NCBI RefSeq assembly: GCF_020911925.1
Contig: NZ_CP087134.1
Location: forward strand, 1,922,001 to 1,986,000
Reading direction: 5' to 3'
Length of the DNA: 64,000 nt
Source: Flavobacterium cupriresistens
GTDB taxonomy: Bacteria > Bacteroidota > Bacteroidia > Flavobacteriales > Flavobacteriaceae
In this document: positions 25,506 through 33,380 of the stretch, piece after piece
Layout: each line of letters opens with the position of its first letter
How positions within the stretch are numbered: position 1 is the first letter of the stretch
Translations under genes and position numbers: made by a program
Notes under the pieces: generated by a model
The model's database searches: none
Seen by the model: the letters and a program-made list of their open reading frames with translations, nothing else
What the model was told of the DNA's origin: nothing

Positions 25506-26321
25506 TATCACTAAAGGCACCTGTCTAAACTCATCTTCCTCATTACTTTCAATGCCCAAAGCTTTGTAGATATAAGCGAATGTCGATAAGATTTCCGGTT
25601 TTCCGTCGATTAAAGCTACATCGTGCTCGAAGTGGGCACTTGCTTTTCCGTCGGCAGTAAGGATTGTCCAGCCGTCTTTTAGTTGTTTGATGTTTCGTGT
25701 TCCCAGATTGATCATCGGTTCGATGGCAACCACCATTCCTTCTACAAAAAGTTTTCCACGACCACGTTTTCCGTAGTTTGGCATTTCCGGTTCTTCGTGC
25801 ATTTTTTGCCCTAAACCATGACCTACCAATTCACGAACTACACCGTAACCATGAGCTTCTGTATATTTTTGAATCGCATTTCCAACATCTTCCACGCGAT
25901 TTCCGGCTTTAAATTCTCTGATCCCTACATAAAGAGATTCTTTAGTGATTCTCAGAAGTTTTTTAACCTCGGGAGCCACTTCTCCAATTTCAAAACTGTA
26001 AGCGTGATCTCCGTGATATCCATTTTTAAAAGCACCGCAATCTACAGAAATAACATCACCGTTTTTTAGTGGCGTATTATTAGGGATTCCGTGTACAACC
26101 TGTGCATTCGGACTCATACAAAGCGAGTTCGGGAAATCATATAAACCTAAGAAACTTGGTGTCGCGCCGTGATCACGAATGAACTCTTCGGCTAACTTGT
26201 CAAGATATAAAGTGGTAACTCCTTCTTTAATTTCAGAAGCAATCATTCCTAATGTTTTAGATACGATTAAAGCACTTTCGCGCATTAATTCGATTTCTTC
26301 ACGTGATTTTACAATAATCAT
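25503..26321 (-). CDS. map: Type I methionine aminopeptidase
   Basis: A 272-residue protein of pita-bread fold. The five metal ligands are visible in family order: Asp in SVDCGAF, Asp in HGDHAYSF, His in VGHGLGQ, Glu in AIEPMI and Glu in SAHFEHDVAL. The HGIPNNTPL block supplies the substrate His. It removes the initiator methionine from nascent proteins in the cytosol and is normally essential. Residues after about 250 (a short acidic tail, SNEEDEFRQVPLVI) exceed the E. coli length slightly. The stop codon is contributed by the end of the repeat array. Confidence 0.95.
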   Translation of the reverse strand: MIIVKSREEIELMRESALIVSKTLGMIASEIKEGVTTLYLDKLAEEFIRDHGATPSFLGLYDFPNSLCMSPNAQVVHGIPNNTPLKNGDVISVDCGAFKNGYHGDHAYSFEIGEVAPEVKKLLRITKESLYVGIREFKAGNRVEDVGNAIQKYTEAHGYGVVRELVGHGLGQKMHEEPEMPNYGKRGRGKLFVEGMVVAIEPMINLGTRNIKQLKDGWTILTADGKASAHFEHDVALIDGKPEILSTFAYIYKALGIESNEEDEFRQVPLVI

Positions 26322-26341
26322 AATTTCGGATTTTCAGTTCG

Positions 26342-26349
26342 CAAAAGTA
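26342..26349 (-). promoter_or_regulatory. -7 box of the map promoter
   Basis: Minus strand reads TACTTTTG, matching TANNTTTG, 20 bases before the map start codon and between it and the tolC-like gene. It indicates that map is transcribed separately from the export operon. Confidence 0.5.
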
Positions 26350-26365
26350 CAATTTTTAATATAAT

Positions 26366-27754
26366 CTAATTTGGATTTGCCATAATTTTAAAAAGTTCGG
26401 AGTTAGAAACGTAAAAACGATTCGCCAAATTGATCTGAGCCAGTTGTGCGCTGATCAAATTGTTCTCGCGAGTGTTGATTAAAAACAGAGAACTTTCCCC
26501 AAATGAAAACAAACGTTCTTCCGACTGCAACATGGTCTGATTGTCTTTTGACAAGTCCTTAATTAACTTTAGCTGTTTAGAAAGAGACAGGATTTCTGTG
26601 TTCTGCGCCTGAATTTTATTCGAAAGCTGCATTTTCTCTACATCTAAAATATATTCTGTTTCCTGAATTTTGTATTTCGTTAGTTTTAATTTTCCGCGTT
26701 CTTTTCTCAAAAACAAAGGGAATGAAAAATCCAAACCAATTTTATAATCATCCGTTTGAAAATCATTAAAATATTTGGGTTGTGACAAATAAGAATACCC
26801 CACGTCTATTTTTGGAAGTAATTCGTTGGCATTCAATTTTCGTTCTACATTCAAAATGTCAATTTTGCGTTGTAAAGCATTTATTTTCGGATGGTTTTCA
26901 ATCGAAAAACCGTCTGTCGTTAAATTATTAGTTTGCAAAGTTTCCTGAATGGTGTTTTCGAGTTGTGCTTCCGGAATTAAACTGTCTGAAATTTCCATTG
27001 GAACGGCATTATCCAGCCATAAGTAATTGGATAGTTCCAATTTTGCTTTGGCCAGTTTAAGTCTGGAATCTTCTAAGCTCAAAAGTCTGTTTTTTACGGC
27101 AATTCCTGCTTCAACACTATCGATGGCGGGTTTGTCTCCTTGTTGAATCAAAGATTGAATTCCGCTGTTTCGTTTTTTGGCATTCGTGCTGTAGCTTTCG
27201 TATAGTTTTACTTCTTCGTAGTTTTTTTTCCAGTTAAAATACGCCAATGACGCATCATACAAAACCGTAATAGCTTCTAGTTTTACCTCAGATTTGCTTA
27301 ATTCTATTTGCATTTTCGCTTTGCGTAAATCAGCCATTCTTTTATTGATCCACAAACCTTGCCCCAATGGAACACTGATTCCTAAAGAAGTCAAACCTTG
27401 ATTTGGAGTGGTGTTTTCGGGATTCAGATAATAGCCTTCGTTGTTGTCAAAACCCGCTTTGATTTCAACCCCATACCAGGTTGGAATTTTAAAGCTACTG
27501 TTTAAAAGCGAGTAGTATTCTTTGTCTTTGAATTGTTTTTTAGAATAGTCAACGTCAATTTTCGGATCAAAACTACCGCGGGCCATCATCAGTTCTGCTT
27601 GGGCTTTATTAAGTTCAAGTTGTGCATTTTTAACCAATGGATGGTATTTTTTTACATAACCTAAAAACTCATTATAGCTCAGCTCTTTTGAGATGGTTTC
27701 CTGTCCATTTGTAATAATGGAAAAAAATAATAATAGATAGAAAAGTCGTTTCAT
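26366..27754 (-). CDS. TolC-family outer membrane export channel
   Basis: A 462-residue protein with signal peptide 1-17 (LFYLLLFFSIITNGQ). The body is long amphipathic helices with two OEP repeats: one from about 40 (VKNAQLELNKAQAELMMARG) and one from about 290 (INALQRKIDILNVERKL, then YKIGLDFSFPLFLRKERGKL). TolC proteins form trimeric channels across the outer membrane and periplasm. It overlaps the HlyD-family gene by one base and is the last gene of the tetR-ABC-hlyD-tolC operon, so it is the exit duct for that exporter. Confidence 0.9.
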   Translation of the reverse strand: MKRLFYLLLFFSIITNGQETISKELSYNEFLGYVKKYHPLVKNAQLELNKAQAELMMARGSFDPKIDVDYSKKQFKDKEYYSLLNSSFKIPTWYGVEIKAGFDNNEGYYLNPENTTPNQGLTSLGISVPLGQGLWINKRMADLRKAKMQIELSKSEVKLEAITVLYDASLAYFNWKKNYEEVKLYESYSTNAKKRNSGIQSLIQQGDKPAIDSVEAGIAVKNRLLSLEDSRLKLAKAKLELSNYLWLDNAVPMEISDSLIPEAQLENTIQETLQTNNLTTDGFSIENHPKINALQRKIDILNVERKLNANELLPKIDVGYSYLSQPKYFNDFQTDDYKIGLDFSFPLFLRKERGKLKLTKYKIQETEYILDVEKMQLSNKIQAQNTEILSLSKQLKLIKDLSKDNQTMLQSEERLFSFGESSLFLINTRENNLISAQLAQINLANRFYVSNSELFKIMANPN

Positions 27755-29100
27755 TATTTCTTTTCTTTAGTTGGTTTTGCGTCTTTTTTATAATAATTAG
27801 GAGGGAATCCGTTTAAGGTTCTCCATATTTCAAACCACATAGGAACAGTGTCTAGTAGGGCCAATGTTTGTGCTCCTGAACCAATACTCAATTGTGCCGG
27901 CCATTTCGGTTCGTTCGGATCCGGTGCAATTAAAATTCTGTATTTTCCATTATCGCTGATGAAATTTTCGACCGCTACAATCTTACCACCAAAAGTACCA
28001 TACGAAGCATTTGGCCATCCCGAGAAGACAATTGTTGGCCATCCGTCAAACCAGACTCTGACTTTTTCTCCCTTGCGAATTAAAGGTAAATCAACCGGGT
28101 TAACATAGGTTTCTACTGCAATATCATAAGCAGAAGGCATAATGGTTGCGATGGCGGTTCCTTCTTTTATCGTTTCACCAATTCCCGATTGCAAAGCCCT
28201 GTTAATGTAGCCGCTTTGTGCCGCTCTGATATAGTACATATTGTTACGGATACTATAATTGGCATATTGGTTTTCAAGTTTGTTCACTTGAGCAGATGCA
28301 TCGTATTGACTGCTTTTGGCGGTAAATTGATCACTTTCAGATTTGGCTACTTTTTCCGAATATTCCGCAATGATACGATTGATCTCTACTTTTGAGTTGA
28401 TGAAATCGTTTTTGCTGCTCAATAATTTGTTCTCCTGATTGATGATTTTGGCTTCGGCGTCTTGTAATTTTAAACGTTTTTCCTCAACATCGGTCATTGG
28501 TTTTAAACCTTCTTTGTTTAATTGCAAAGAACGGTTGTATTGCGTATTGGCAATTTTGAGTTGTGTGTTAACGGCAATCAAATCAATACTGTCACTTTTA
28601 ATTTTTAAGCGCGCTTGTTTGATTTTATTTTGAGCCTGTTCCAGTTTTAATTTTTTCTCAGATTCAATGGCTCTCAATTGATTGCTCAGACTTGCTACTT
28701 TAGATTCGTAAGATTGCACAGCTTGTTTTTTGGCGTCCACCTGATTTTTGGTGTTGCTAACCAAATTCGGGTCCATATAATCTTCTTTGATCTCTGAAAT
28801 GTATAAAATAGTATCTCCTTTTTTTACAAAATCCCCTTCCTGTACATACCACTTCTCAATTCTTCCCGAAATCACACTTTGTATCGATTGCGGACGTTGA
28901 TTTGGTTTTAATGTGGTTACGGCTCCTGTACCCGAAATGTTCTGAGTCCACGGTAAAAAAAGAAGCCCAAAGCCCAAAATAGAAATGCCTATTATAATTT
29001 TATTCAAAATTTTATAGTGCTTTTTATTTGTTAGCGTCTGTATCGTTTTGAAACGCGCTAAAGACTGATCCGGTTTAGTGTTGTCTGAAATATGTAGCAT
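27754..29100 (-). CDS. HlyD-family periplasmic adaptor (membrane fusion protein)
   Basis: A 448-residue protein with one transmembrane segment near 34-55 (KIIIGISILGFGLLFLPW). It has a lipoyl-like half-motif (SVISGRIEKWYVQEGDFVKKGDTILYIS), a long coiled-coil hairpin from about 120 to 290, a second lipoyl half (AAQSGYINRAL) and a beta-barrel domain with VRVWFDGWPTIVF. It links the inner-membrane ABC protein to the TolC-like channel. Four bases separate it from the ABC gene and it overlaps tolC by one base. The exported substrate is unknown. Confidence 0.9.
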   Translation of the reverse strand: MLHISDNTKPDQSLARFKTIQTLTNKKHYKILNKIIIGISILGFGLLFLPWTQNISGTGAVTTLKPNQRPQSIQSVISGRIEKWYVQEGDFVKKGDTILYISEIKEDYMDPNLVSNTKNQVDAKKQAVQSYESKVASLSNQLRAIESEKKLKLEQAQNKIKQARLKIKSDSIDLIAVNTQLKIANTQYNRSLQLNKEGLKPMTDVEEKRLKLQDAEAKIINQENKLLSSKNDFINSKVEINRIIAEYSEKVAKSESDQFTAKSSQYDASAQVNKLENQYANYSIRNNMYYIRAAQSGYINRALQSGIGETIKEGTAIATIMPSAYDIAVETYVNPVDLPLIRKGEKVRVWFDGWPTIVFSGWPNASYGTFGGKIVAVENFISDNGKYRILIAPDPNEPKWPAQLSIGSGAQTLALLDTVPMWFEIWRTLNGFPPNYYKKDAKPTKEKK

Positions 29101-29104
29101 CTTT

Positions 29105-30763
29105 TTAATTTTTAGAATCTTGTACTATTTTACCGTCCTGCATCGTAATTACACGATTGCTTTTGGTTTTCCAATACGGGTTTTTGGACGAAACGATGAT
29201 CGTCCAGGAATGTTCTTTCGCAGTAATGAAATCTATAATTTCGTTGGCTACATTTTCATCCATAGTGTCCGTTGGGTCTTCGTAGAAAAGTACTTTTGGT
29301 TTGTGGATGATACTTCTGGCTAGTAATATTTTTTGAATATTTGAAGACGACAATTGCTTTCCTTCCGGAAAAATCAAGGTGTCTAAACTCTTCGGAAGCG
29401 ATTTTATATAATTGGTAAGCTGTACGCCATTGATCGCCCATTTTAAATCTTCCTGTGTAATGGAAGGATCTTTAAACGTAATATTGTCTAAAATACTGCC
29501 TTCAAAAAGCGTTTCTCCGTAAATGATACTTCCAATCTGAGAGCGGTATTGTTTTAAATTTATTTTTTTGAAAGTATCATCATTAATATAAAACGAACCG
29601 GTTGTAGGTTGTAACAATCCTGAAAGTATACGAATCAGAGTCGTTTTTCCCGAACCGTTTTTTCCGTCGACAAAAATATGCTCGCCCTGCTCAATTTTCA
29701 GGCTGATGGTGCGCAACGTATTTTGTTTAGTGTCCGGAAATTTAAAAGTCAGATTTTCAGTTTCAAGACTAATATTGGTATAACAGTTGTCGTAAGAACC
29801 GCTACTGTCTTCTTCAAGTCCCATATCGGTTACCTGGCCGATTTTCTCAACAGAAGTTAAAACGTCGTAAAAAGTTTCCAGACCAATTATAATTTTTTCA
29901 ACAGAAGTGATCACCAATAAAATGATAATCTCTGCTGCCACAAACTGACCAATATTCATTTCTTGCGACAATACCAGATAACCACCAATGATTAATAAAC
30001 TGGCCGTTATTAATATTTTGAAAATGATTAATTGTATGAACTGTCTTTTAATAATGTTGAAATGCTTTTCTCTGTAAGTCAGATAATCATTAACCAAGTT
30101 GTCATTTTTGTGTAACGCATATTCATAGTTCAATTCATTTCTGAAACTAAAATTATTACGCGCGATTTCCTGCAACCAGCTGGCCACTTTGTATTTGAAT
30201 TTTGATTCTTTCAAACTGGTCTCTAAACCGGTGCGGTACGAGAATTTAAAGATGAAAAACAATAAAAAGAACAGTAAGATACCAAATATGATAAAGAACG
30301 GATGATACAGCGAAAGCAGAATGATTCCGAAAGCAATTTGTAATAAAGCGGCCGAGAAATCAATCAGTAATTTTGAAGTTCCTTTTTGAATGGTTAAAGT
30401 ATCAAAAAAGCGATTCGCCAATTCAGGCGGATAGTTGGCGTAAAGCGCTTCAAATTTTATTTTAGGCAAACGCGTTGCAAACTCAAAAGAAGAGCGAACA
30501 AATATTTTTTGCTGTAAATTTTCGGTGATTCTAAGCTGCATAAGAGACAGAATTCCAACGAGAGCAACTCCAACTACTACCAAAAGAATCAAAACAATCC
30601 ACGAAGCACTAACGCGACCCGATTGTATAAAGTTAATAATGGCTTGAATACCTAACGGCAGCGACAAACTGATAAGTCCTGCGAAAATGGCATAGAAAAA
30701 AATTTGTACAATGTCTTTTTTGTCTAATGCGAGTAAGTTGTAAAATCTTTTTAAGGGTGTCAT
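29105..30763 (-). CDS. ABC transporter, fused membrane and ATP-binding domains, with altered catalytic motifs
   Basis: A 552-residue half transporter. Residues 1 to about 310 form the six-helix membrane domain, and 345-550 the ATPase. Walker A is intact (GKNGSGKTT) and the Q-loop is present (SQIGSIIYGE). The signature motif reads LSSSN where LSGGQ is usual. Walker B ends YEDPTD instead of LDEPTS, so the Asp-Glu order is swapped. The H-loop His is replaced in IIVSSKN. No C39 peptidase domain is present. The operon suggests type I-like export of a toxic compound or peptide. Reduced or unusual ATP hydrolysis is inferred, not shown. Confidence 0.88.
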   Translation of the reverse strand: MTPLKRFYNLLALDKKDIVQIFFYAIFAGLISLSLPLGIQAIINFIQSGRVSASWIVLILLVVVGVALVGILSLMQLRITENLQQKIFVRSSFEFATRLPKIKFEALYANYPPELANRFFDTLTIQKGTSKLLIDFSAALLQIAFGIILLSLYHPFFIIFGILLFFLLFFIFKFSYRTGLETSLKESKFKYKVASWLQEIARNNFSFRNELNYEYALHKNDNLVNDYLTYREKHFNIIKRQFIQLIIFKILITASLLIIGGYLVLSQEMNIGQFVAAEIIILLVITSVEKIIIGLETFYDVLTSVEKIGQVTDMGLEEDSSGSYDNCYTNISLETENLTFKFPDTKQNTLRTISLKIEQGEHIFVDGKNGSGKTTLIRILSGLLQPTTGSFYINDDTFKKINLKQYRSQIGSIIYGETLFEGSILDNITFKDPSITQEDLKWAINGVQLTNYIKSLPKSLDTLIFPEGKQLSSSNIQKILLARSIIHKPKVLFYEDPTDTMDENVANEIIDFITAKEHSWTIIVSSKNPYWKTKSNRVITMQDGKIVQDSKN

Positions 30764-30790
30764 AAATAAATTGGTATTATGATTTATTTT

Positions 30791-31465
30791 TTATTTTGAA
30801 AGAATTCGGTCTACTAAATCCAGATAAAAGGAAGTTACCGTTACGGGTTCGTTACAATCTGTTATGGTTTTTAAATGTTCGTTTAAGAAATGCTGATGCA
30901 GACTTCCTTCAACGATGCTTGAAACTAAACTTTTGGCAAAAGGATAATTAGGATTTACTTCCTGTACGATGCTAATGATTCGGTTAATAACTCTTTTGTA
31001 AACCAGAAAGAAACCTTCTTTGTTGTCCTCGTCGACCTCTTTGGTGTAAATGGTTTTGGTGAATTCTGAAATTATGATTTTGTTCAAAATAGCCTCATCA
31101 ATATGTGTGGTGACAGGATTATTTGTGATTTTTTCCGTTACAATGGTAATTGCTTTGTGCAGTCTTTCGGTTGGATTGGTGATGTTATTGGTGGCAAAAA
31201 CCAACTTGTATTCCATCCATCCCCAATACCAGGACGATAAATACACAACCAGTTTGTGTTTGTTTTCAAAGTAGCGATAAATCGAACTTTCATTTGAACC
31301 AATTTGTTCTCCCAATTTCTTGAAAGTAAAATGCTCGATACCGATCTGATCAATTAAAAGAATACTGTTTCCCACAATCTTCTTCCCTAAATCAGAGGTT
31401 TCCGGATCTTTTACATATAATTTTTCGTTAACCTGAATTTTTATATTTGAAAATATTGCATTCAT
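30791..31465 (-). CDS. TetR-family transcriptional regulator
   Basis: A 224-residue regulator, first gene of the export operon. The helix-turn-helix lies at about 25-70: LIDQIGIEHFTFKKLGEQIGS then SSIYRYFENKHKLVVYL, which is the family signature. The C-terminal ligand domain shows no further motif. An N-terminal extension of about 25 residues precedes the DNA-binding helices. It probably represses its own operon and releases DNA when the exported compound or a related ligand binds. Twenty-seven bases separate it from the ABC gene. Confidence 0.88.
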   Translation of the reverse strand: MNAIFSNIKIQVNEKLYVKDPETSDLGKKIVGNSILLIDQIGIEHFTFKKLGEQIGSNESSIYRYFENKHKLVVYLSSWYWGWMEYKLVFATNNITNPTERLHKAITIVTEKITNNPVTTHIDEAILNKIIISEFTKTIYTKEVDEDNKEGFFLVYKRVINRIISIVQEVNPNYPFAKSLVSSIVEGSLHQHFLNEHLKTITDCNEPVTVTSFYLDLVDRILSK

Positions 31466-31484
31466 AATTCGATATTATTTTACG

Positions 31485-31492
31485 CAAAGATA
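31485..31492 (-). promoter_or_regulatory. -7 box of the export operon promoter
   Basis: Minus strand reads TATCTTTG, a match to TANNTTTG, 20 bases upstream of the TetR start codon. No clear operator palindrome was found around it. Confidence 0.55.
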
Positions 31493-31666
31493 ATAGTAAT
31501 ACTTTTAATTGTGAAACTTTAACTTTTATTTAATCAATTAAATCGCTGTCATAGCCTTTGTTTGTTGACTTTCAATTTGATGCAAGAGTAAAAAACAACA
31601 GAATATTCCTCTGAATTAAGTTTGGATAAAAAAGCTTAAATTAGCGTATCAAACATTTTAGCTGTT

Positions 31667-32923
31667 ATGGAGTCAGTTGTAAATCAAGAAAATAGAGTAA
31701 AAGAAAAGGCACTGAAACGCATGAAGAGAAATGCTTTGGCACTTTTAGGAGTGGCAGTGCTTTTGTTTGTAGTGGCGGTTTATTTTAAGATTCCGATGTT
31801 GCAGGCTTTTAGTGAAGCGGCAATGGTTGGCGGAATTGCCGATTGGTTTGCGGTTGTGGCTTTGTTTCGGCACCCGCTAGGAATTCCGATTTGGCATACG
31901 GCGATTATTTCAACCAAAAAAAATGAGATCGGAGAAAATCTGGGCAATTTTGTTTCGGAAGAATTCCTGAATCGGGAGAAATTAGAAATCAAGTTAGCAG
32001 AATTCAATTTTGCGGAAAAAGCTTCCGACTGGTTGTCGCAAGAAGCCAATGCAAGTAAAATTGCCGATTTGGTAGCGGTAAATGTAATCCCGGGTATTTT
32101 AAAGGCGATAAAAGACGAAGACATAAAAAGATTTATTCAGGTTCAATTTGCAGCAAAACTAGCCGGAATCAATTTTGGAGATTGGGTTGCTCTGGCCTTA
32201 GAGCCTTTGCAGAAAGGGAATGTAAAAGACCAATTGCTGACGAATCTTTTGACGCTCATGAGCGCAGAATTGAGCAACAATAAAGATTTAATTCGGAAAA
32301 AAGTAAAAGCATCGACTCCTTTTCTGAGTTTCGGTTTAGCGGATAAAAGTATTTCGGAAGGGGTTTTTAATGGATTGCAGGATTTTTTAAACGAAGCCAA
32401 ACATCCTGGAAGTGCCATTAGGATTAAAATAGACGAATATGTTTATGATTTTCTGGATAAGGTCAAAAATTCAGAAGAGATGAGAGTCAAAATCAATACG
32501 ATGATTCTTGATTTTGCCGGAAAAAAAGAAGTTCAGGATTATATTAATGGAATTTGGGACGAGATAAAACTATCGATCGCAAATGATTTAGAGAAAGGAG
32601 AGGAATCTTCAATAAAAAATAATATCGCAAGTCTCGTTCAGAGTTTCGGAAATGGACTTAAAGAAGATGCAGTGATGATCGATAAGATCAATAATTTTAT
32701 CAAGAATGATTTGCTGACCGTTCTTTTGAATAATAAAAAAGTAATCGGAGATTTAATATCCTCGACGGTAAAAAGCTGGGACGGAAAAGAGGTTTCAGAA
32801 AAACTAGAATTAGAAATCGGAAAAGACCTTCAGTACATTAGAATCAATGGGACCTTGGTTGGAGGTTTGATCGGTTTAGTCATTTACGCTGTGGAGTGGG
32901 TGTACCATTATAGTGTTATGTGA
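31667..32923 (+). CDS. DUF445 membrane protein (YjiN-like)
   Basis: A 418-residue protein matching DUF445. An N-terminal membrane segment (LALLGVAVLLFVVAVYF, about 27-43) is followed by the family block MVGGIADWFAVVALFRHPLGIPI and HTAIISTKKNEIGENLGNFV. A long helical region follows, with a C-terminal membrane segment NGTLVGGLIGLVIYAV. Function is unknown; one guess is an envelope-associated scaffold. The last six residues, YHYSVM, and the stop codon lie inside the intergenic repeat that starts at 32904, so the natural C-terminus has probably been replaced. It diverges from the export operon. Confidence 0.88.
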   Translation: MESVVNQENRVKEKALKRMKRNALALLGVAVLLFVVAVYFKIPMLQAFSEAAMVGGIADWFAVVALFRHPLGIPIWHTAIISTKKNEIGENLGNFVSEEFLNREKLEIKLAEFNFAEKASDWLSQEANASKIADLVAVNVIPGILKAIKDEDIKRFIQVQFAAKLAGINFGDWVALALEPLQKGNVKDQLLTNLLTLMSAELSNNKDLIRKKVKASTPFLSFGLADKSISEGVFNGLQDFLNEAKHPGSAIRIKIDEYVYDFLDKVKNSEEMRVKINTMILDFAGKKEVQDYINGIWDEIKLSIANDLEKGEESSIKNNIASLVQSFGNGLKEDAVMIDKINNFIKNDLLTVLLNNKKVIGDLISSTVKSWDGKEVSEKLELEIGKDLQYIRINGTLVGGLIGLVIYAVEWVYHYSVM

Positions 32924-33098
32924 AATTTTTTTTAAACCATATGAGTGATGTTAGTTCATTTTACTGGGGGTGTTGAAAAAGGTTTTTTTTGGTTTTTGCG
33001 GAACCATTATAGTGTTATGTGATTTTTTTTTAAACCATATAAGTGATGTTAGTTCATTTTACTGGGGGTGTTGAAAAGGTTTCTTTTTTTTGTTTTTG
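32904..33098 (+). repeat. Tandem duplication of a 99-bp unit at the 3' end of the DUF445 gene
   Basis: Unit A begins at 32904 and unit B at 33003, both with ACCATTATAGTGTTATGTGA, then a T run, ACCATAT-AGTGATGTTAG and ACTGGGGGTGTTGAAAA. Unit B is slightly diverged at its end. Unit A overlaps the last 20 bases of the coding region. Confidence 0.9.
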
Positions 33099-33128
33099 CT
33101 GTAATGTTGTTGGGTAAAAAAAAACATT

Positions 33129-33200
33129 TCTCGCAAAGTCGCAGAGTCGCAAAGTTTTTGGTTTGATTTTTTAACTTGGCGACTCTGCGACTTCGCGAGA
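33129..33200. repeat. Hairpin with 28-bp arms of CGCAAAGTCGCAGAG type
   Basis: Arms 33129-33156 and 33173-33200 are complementary at 26 of 28 positions. The arm TCTCGCAAAGTCGCAGAGTC recurs as a single arm at 54003-54030, so the hairpin is a dispersed repeat. Confidence 0.85.
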
Positions 33201-33222
33201 TTTTATGAACAGTATAAAATGT

Positions 33223-33263
33223 AAAAAGGAGTAAAAAATCATTAGATTTTTACTCCTTTTTTT
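33223..33263. terminator. Strong A/T-flanked hairpin, likely bidirectional terminator
   Basis: An 18-bp stem AAAAAGGAGTAAAAAATC against GATTTTTACTCCTTTTTTT with a four-base loop, with T on both exits. It lies between convergent DUF445 (ends 32923) and gpmI (ends 33381). Confidence 0.7.
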
Positions 33264-33380
33264 ATGTTTAAAGACCACTCCTTTTTTAAGCTCCCCCAGT
33301 AAAATGAACTTACATCACTTATATGGTGAACCAAACACAAAGCATATAAAAATAAACTCCATGTTTAAAAAAAGCACCTA

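Larger units (their letters stand above)
33034..33327. repeat. 294-bp element bounded by 35-bp inverted repeats
   Basis: Arm 33034-33068 and arm 33293-33327 are inverted copies, 34 of 35 bases alike. A third copy of the arm is at 32936-32970 in direct orientation to the first. Between the arms are two smaller hairpins (33129-33200 and 33223-33263). The element fills the gap between DUF445 and gpmI. No open frame is seen inside. It resembles a MITE-like or composite palindromic repeat. Confidence 0.75.

Noticed and set aside
29105..30763. Peptidase-containing bacteriocin ABC transporter (C39)
   Set aside because: No N-terminal C39 peptidase domain is present; the protein starts directly with the membrane domain.
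33034..33327. Insertion sequence
   Set aside because: Inverted arms exist but no transposase frame lies inside; at most a non-autonomous element.
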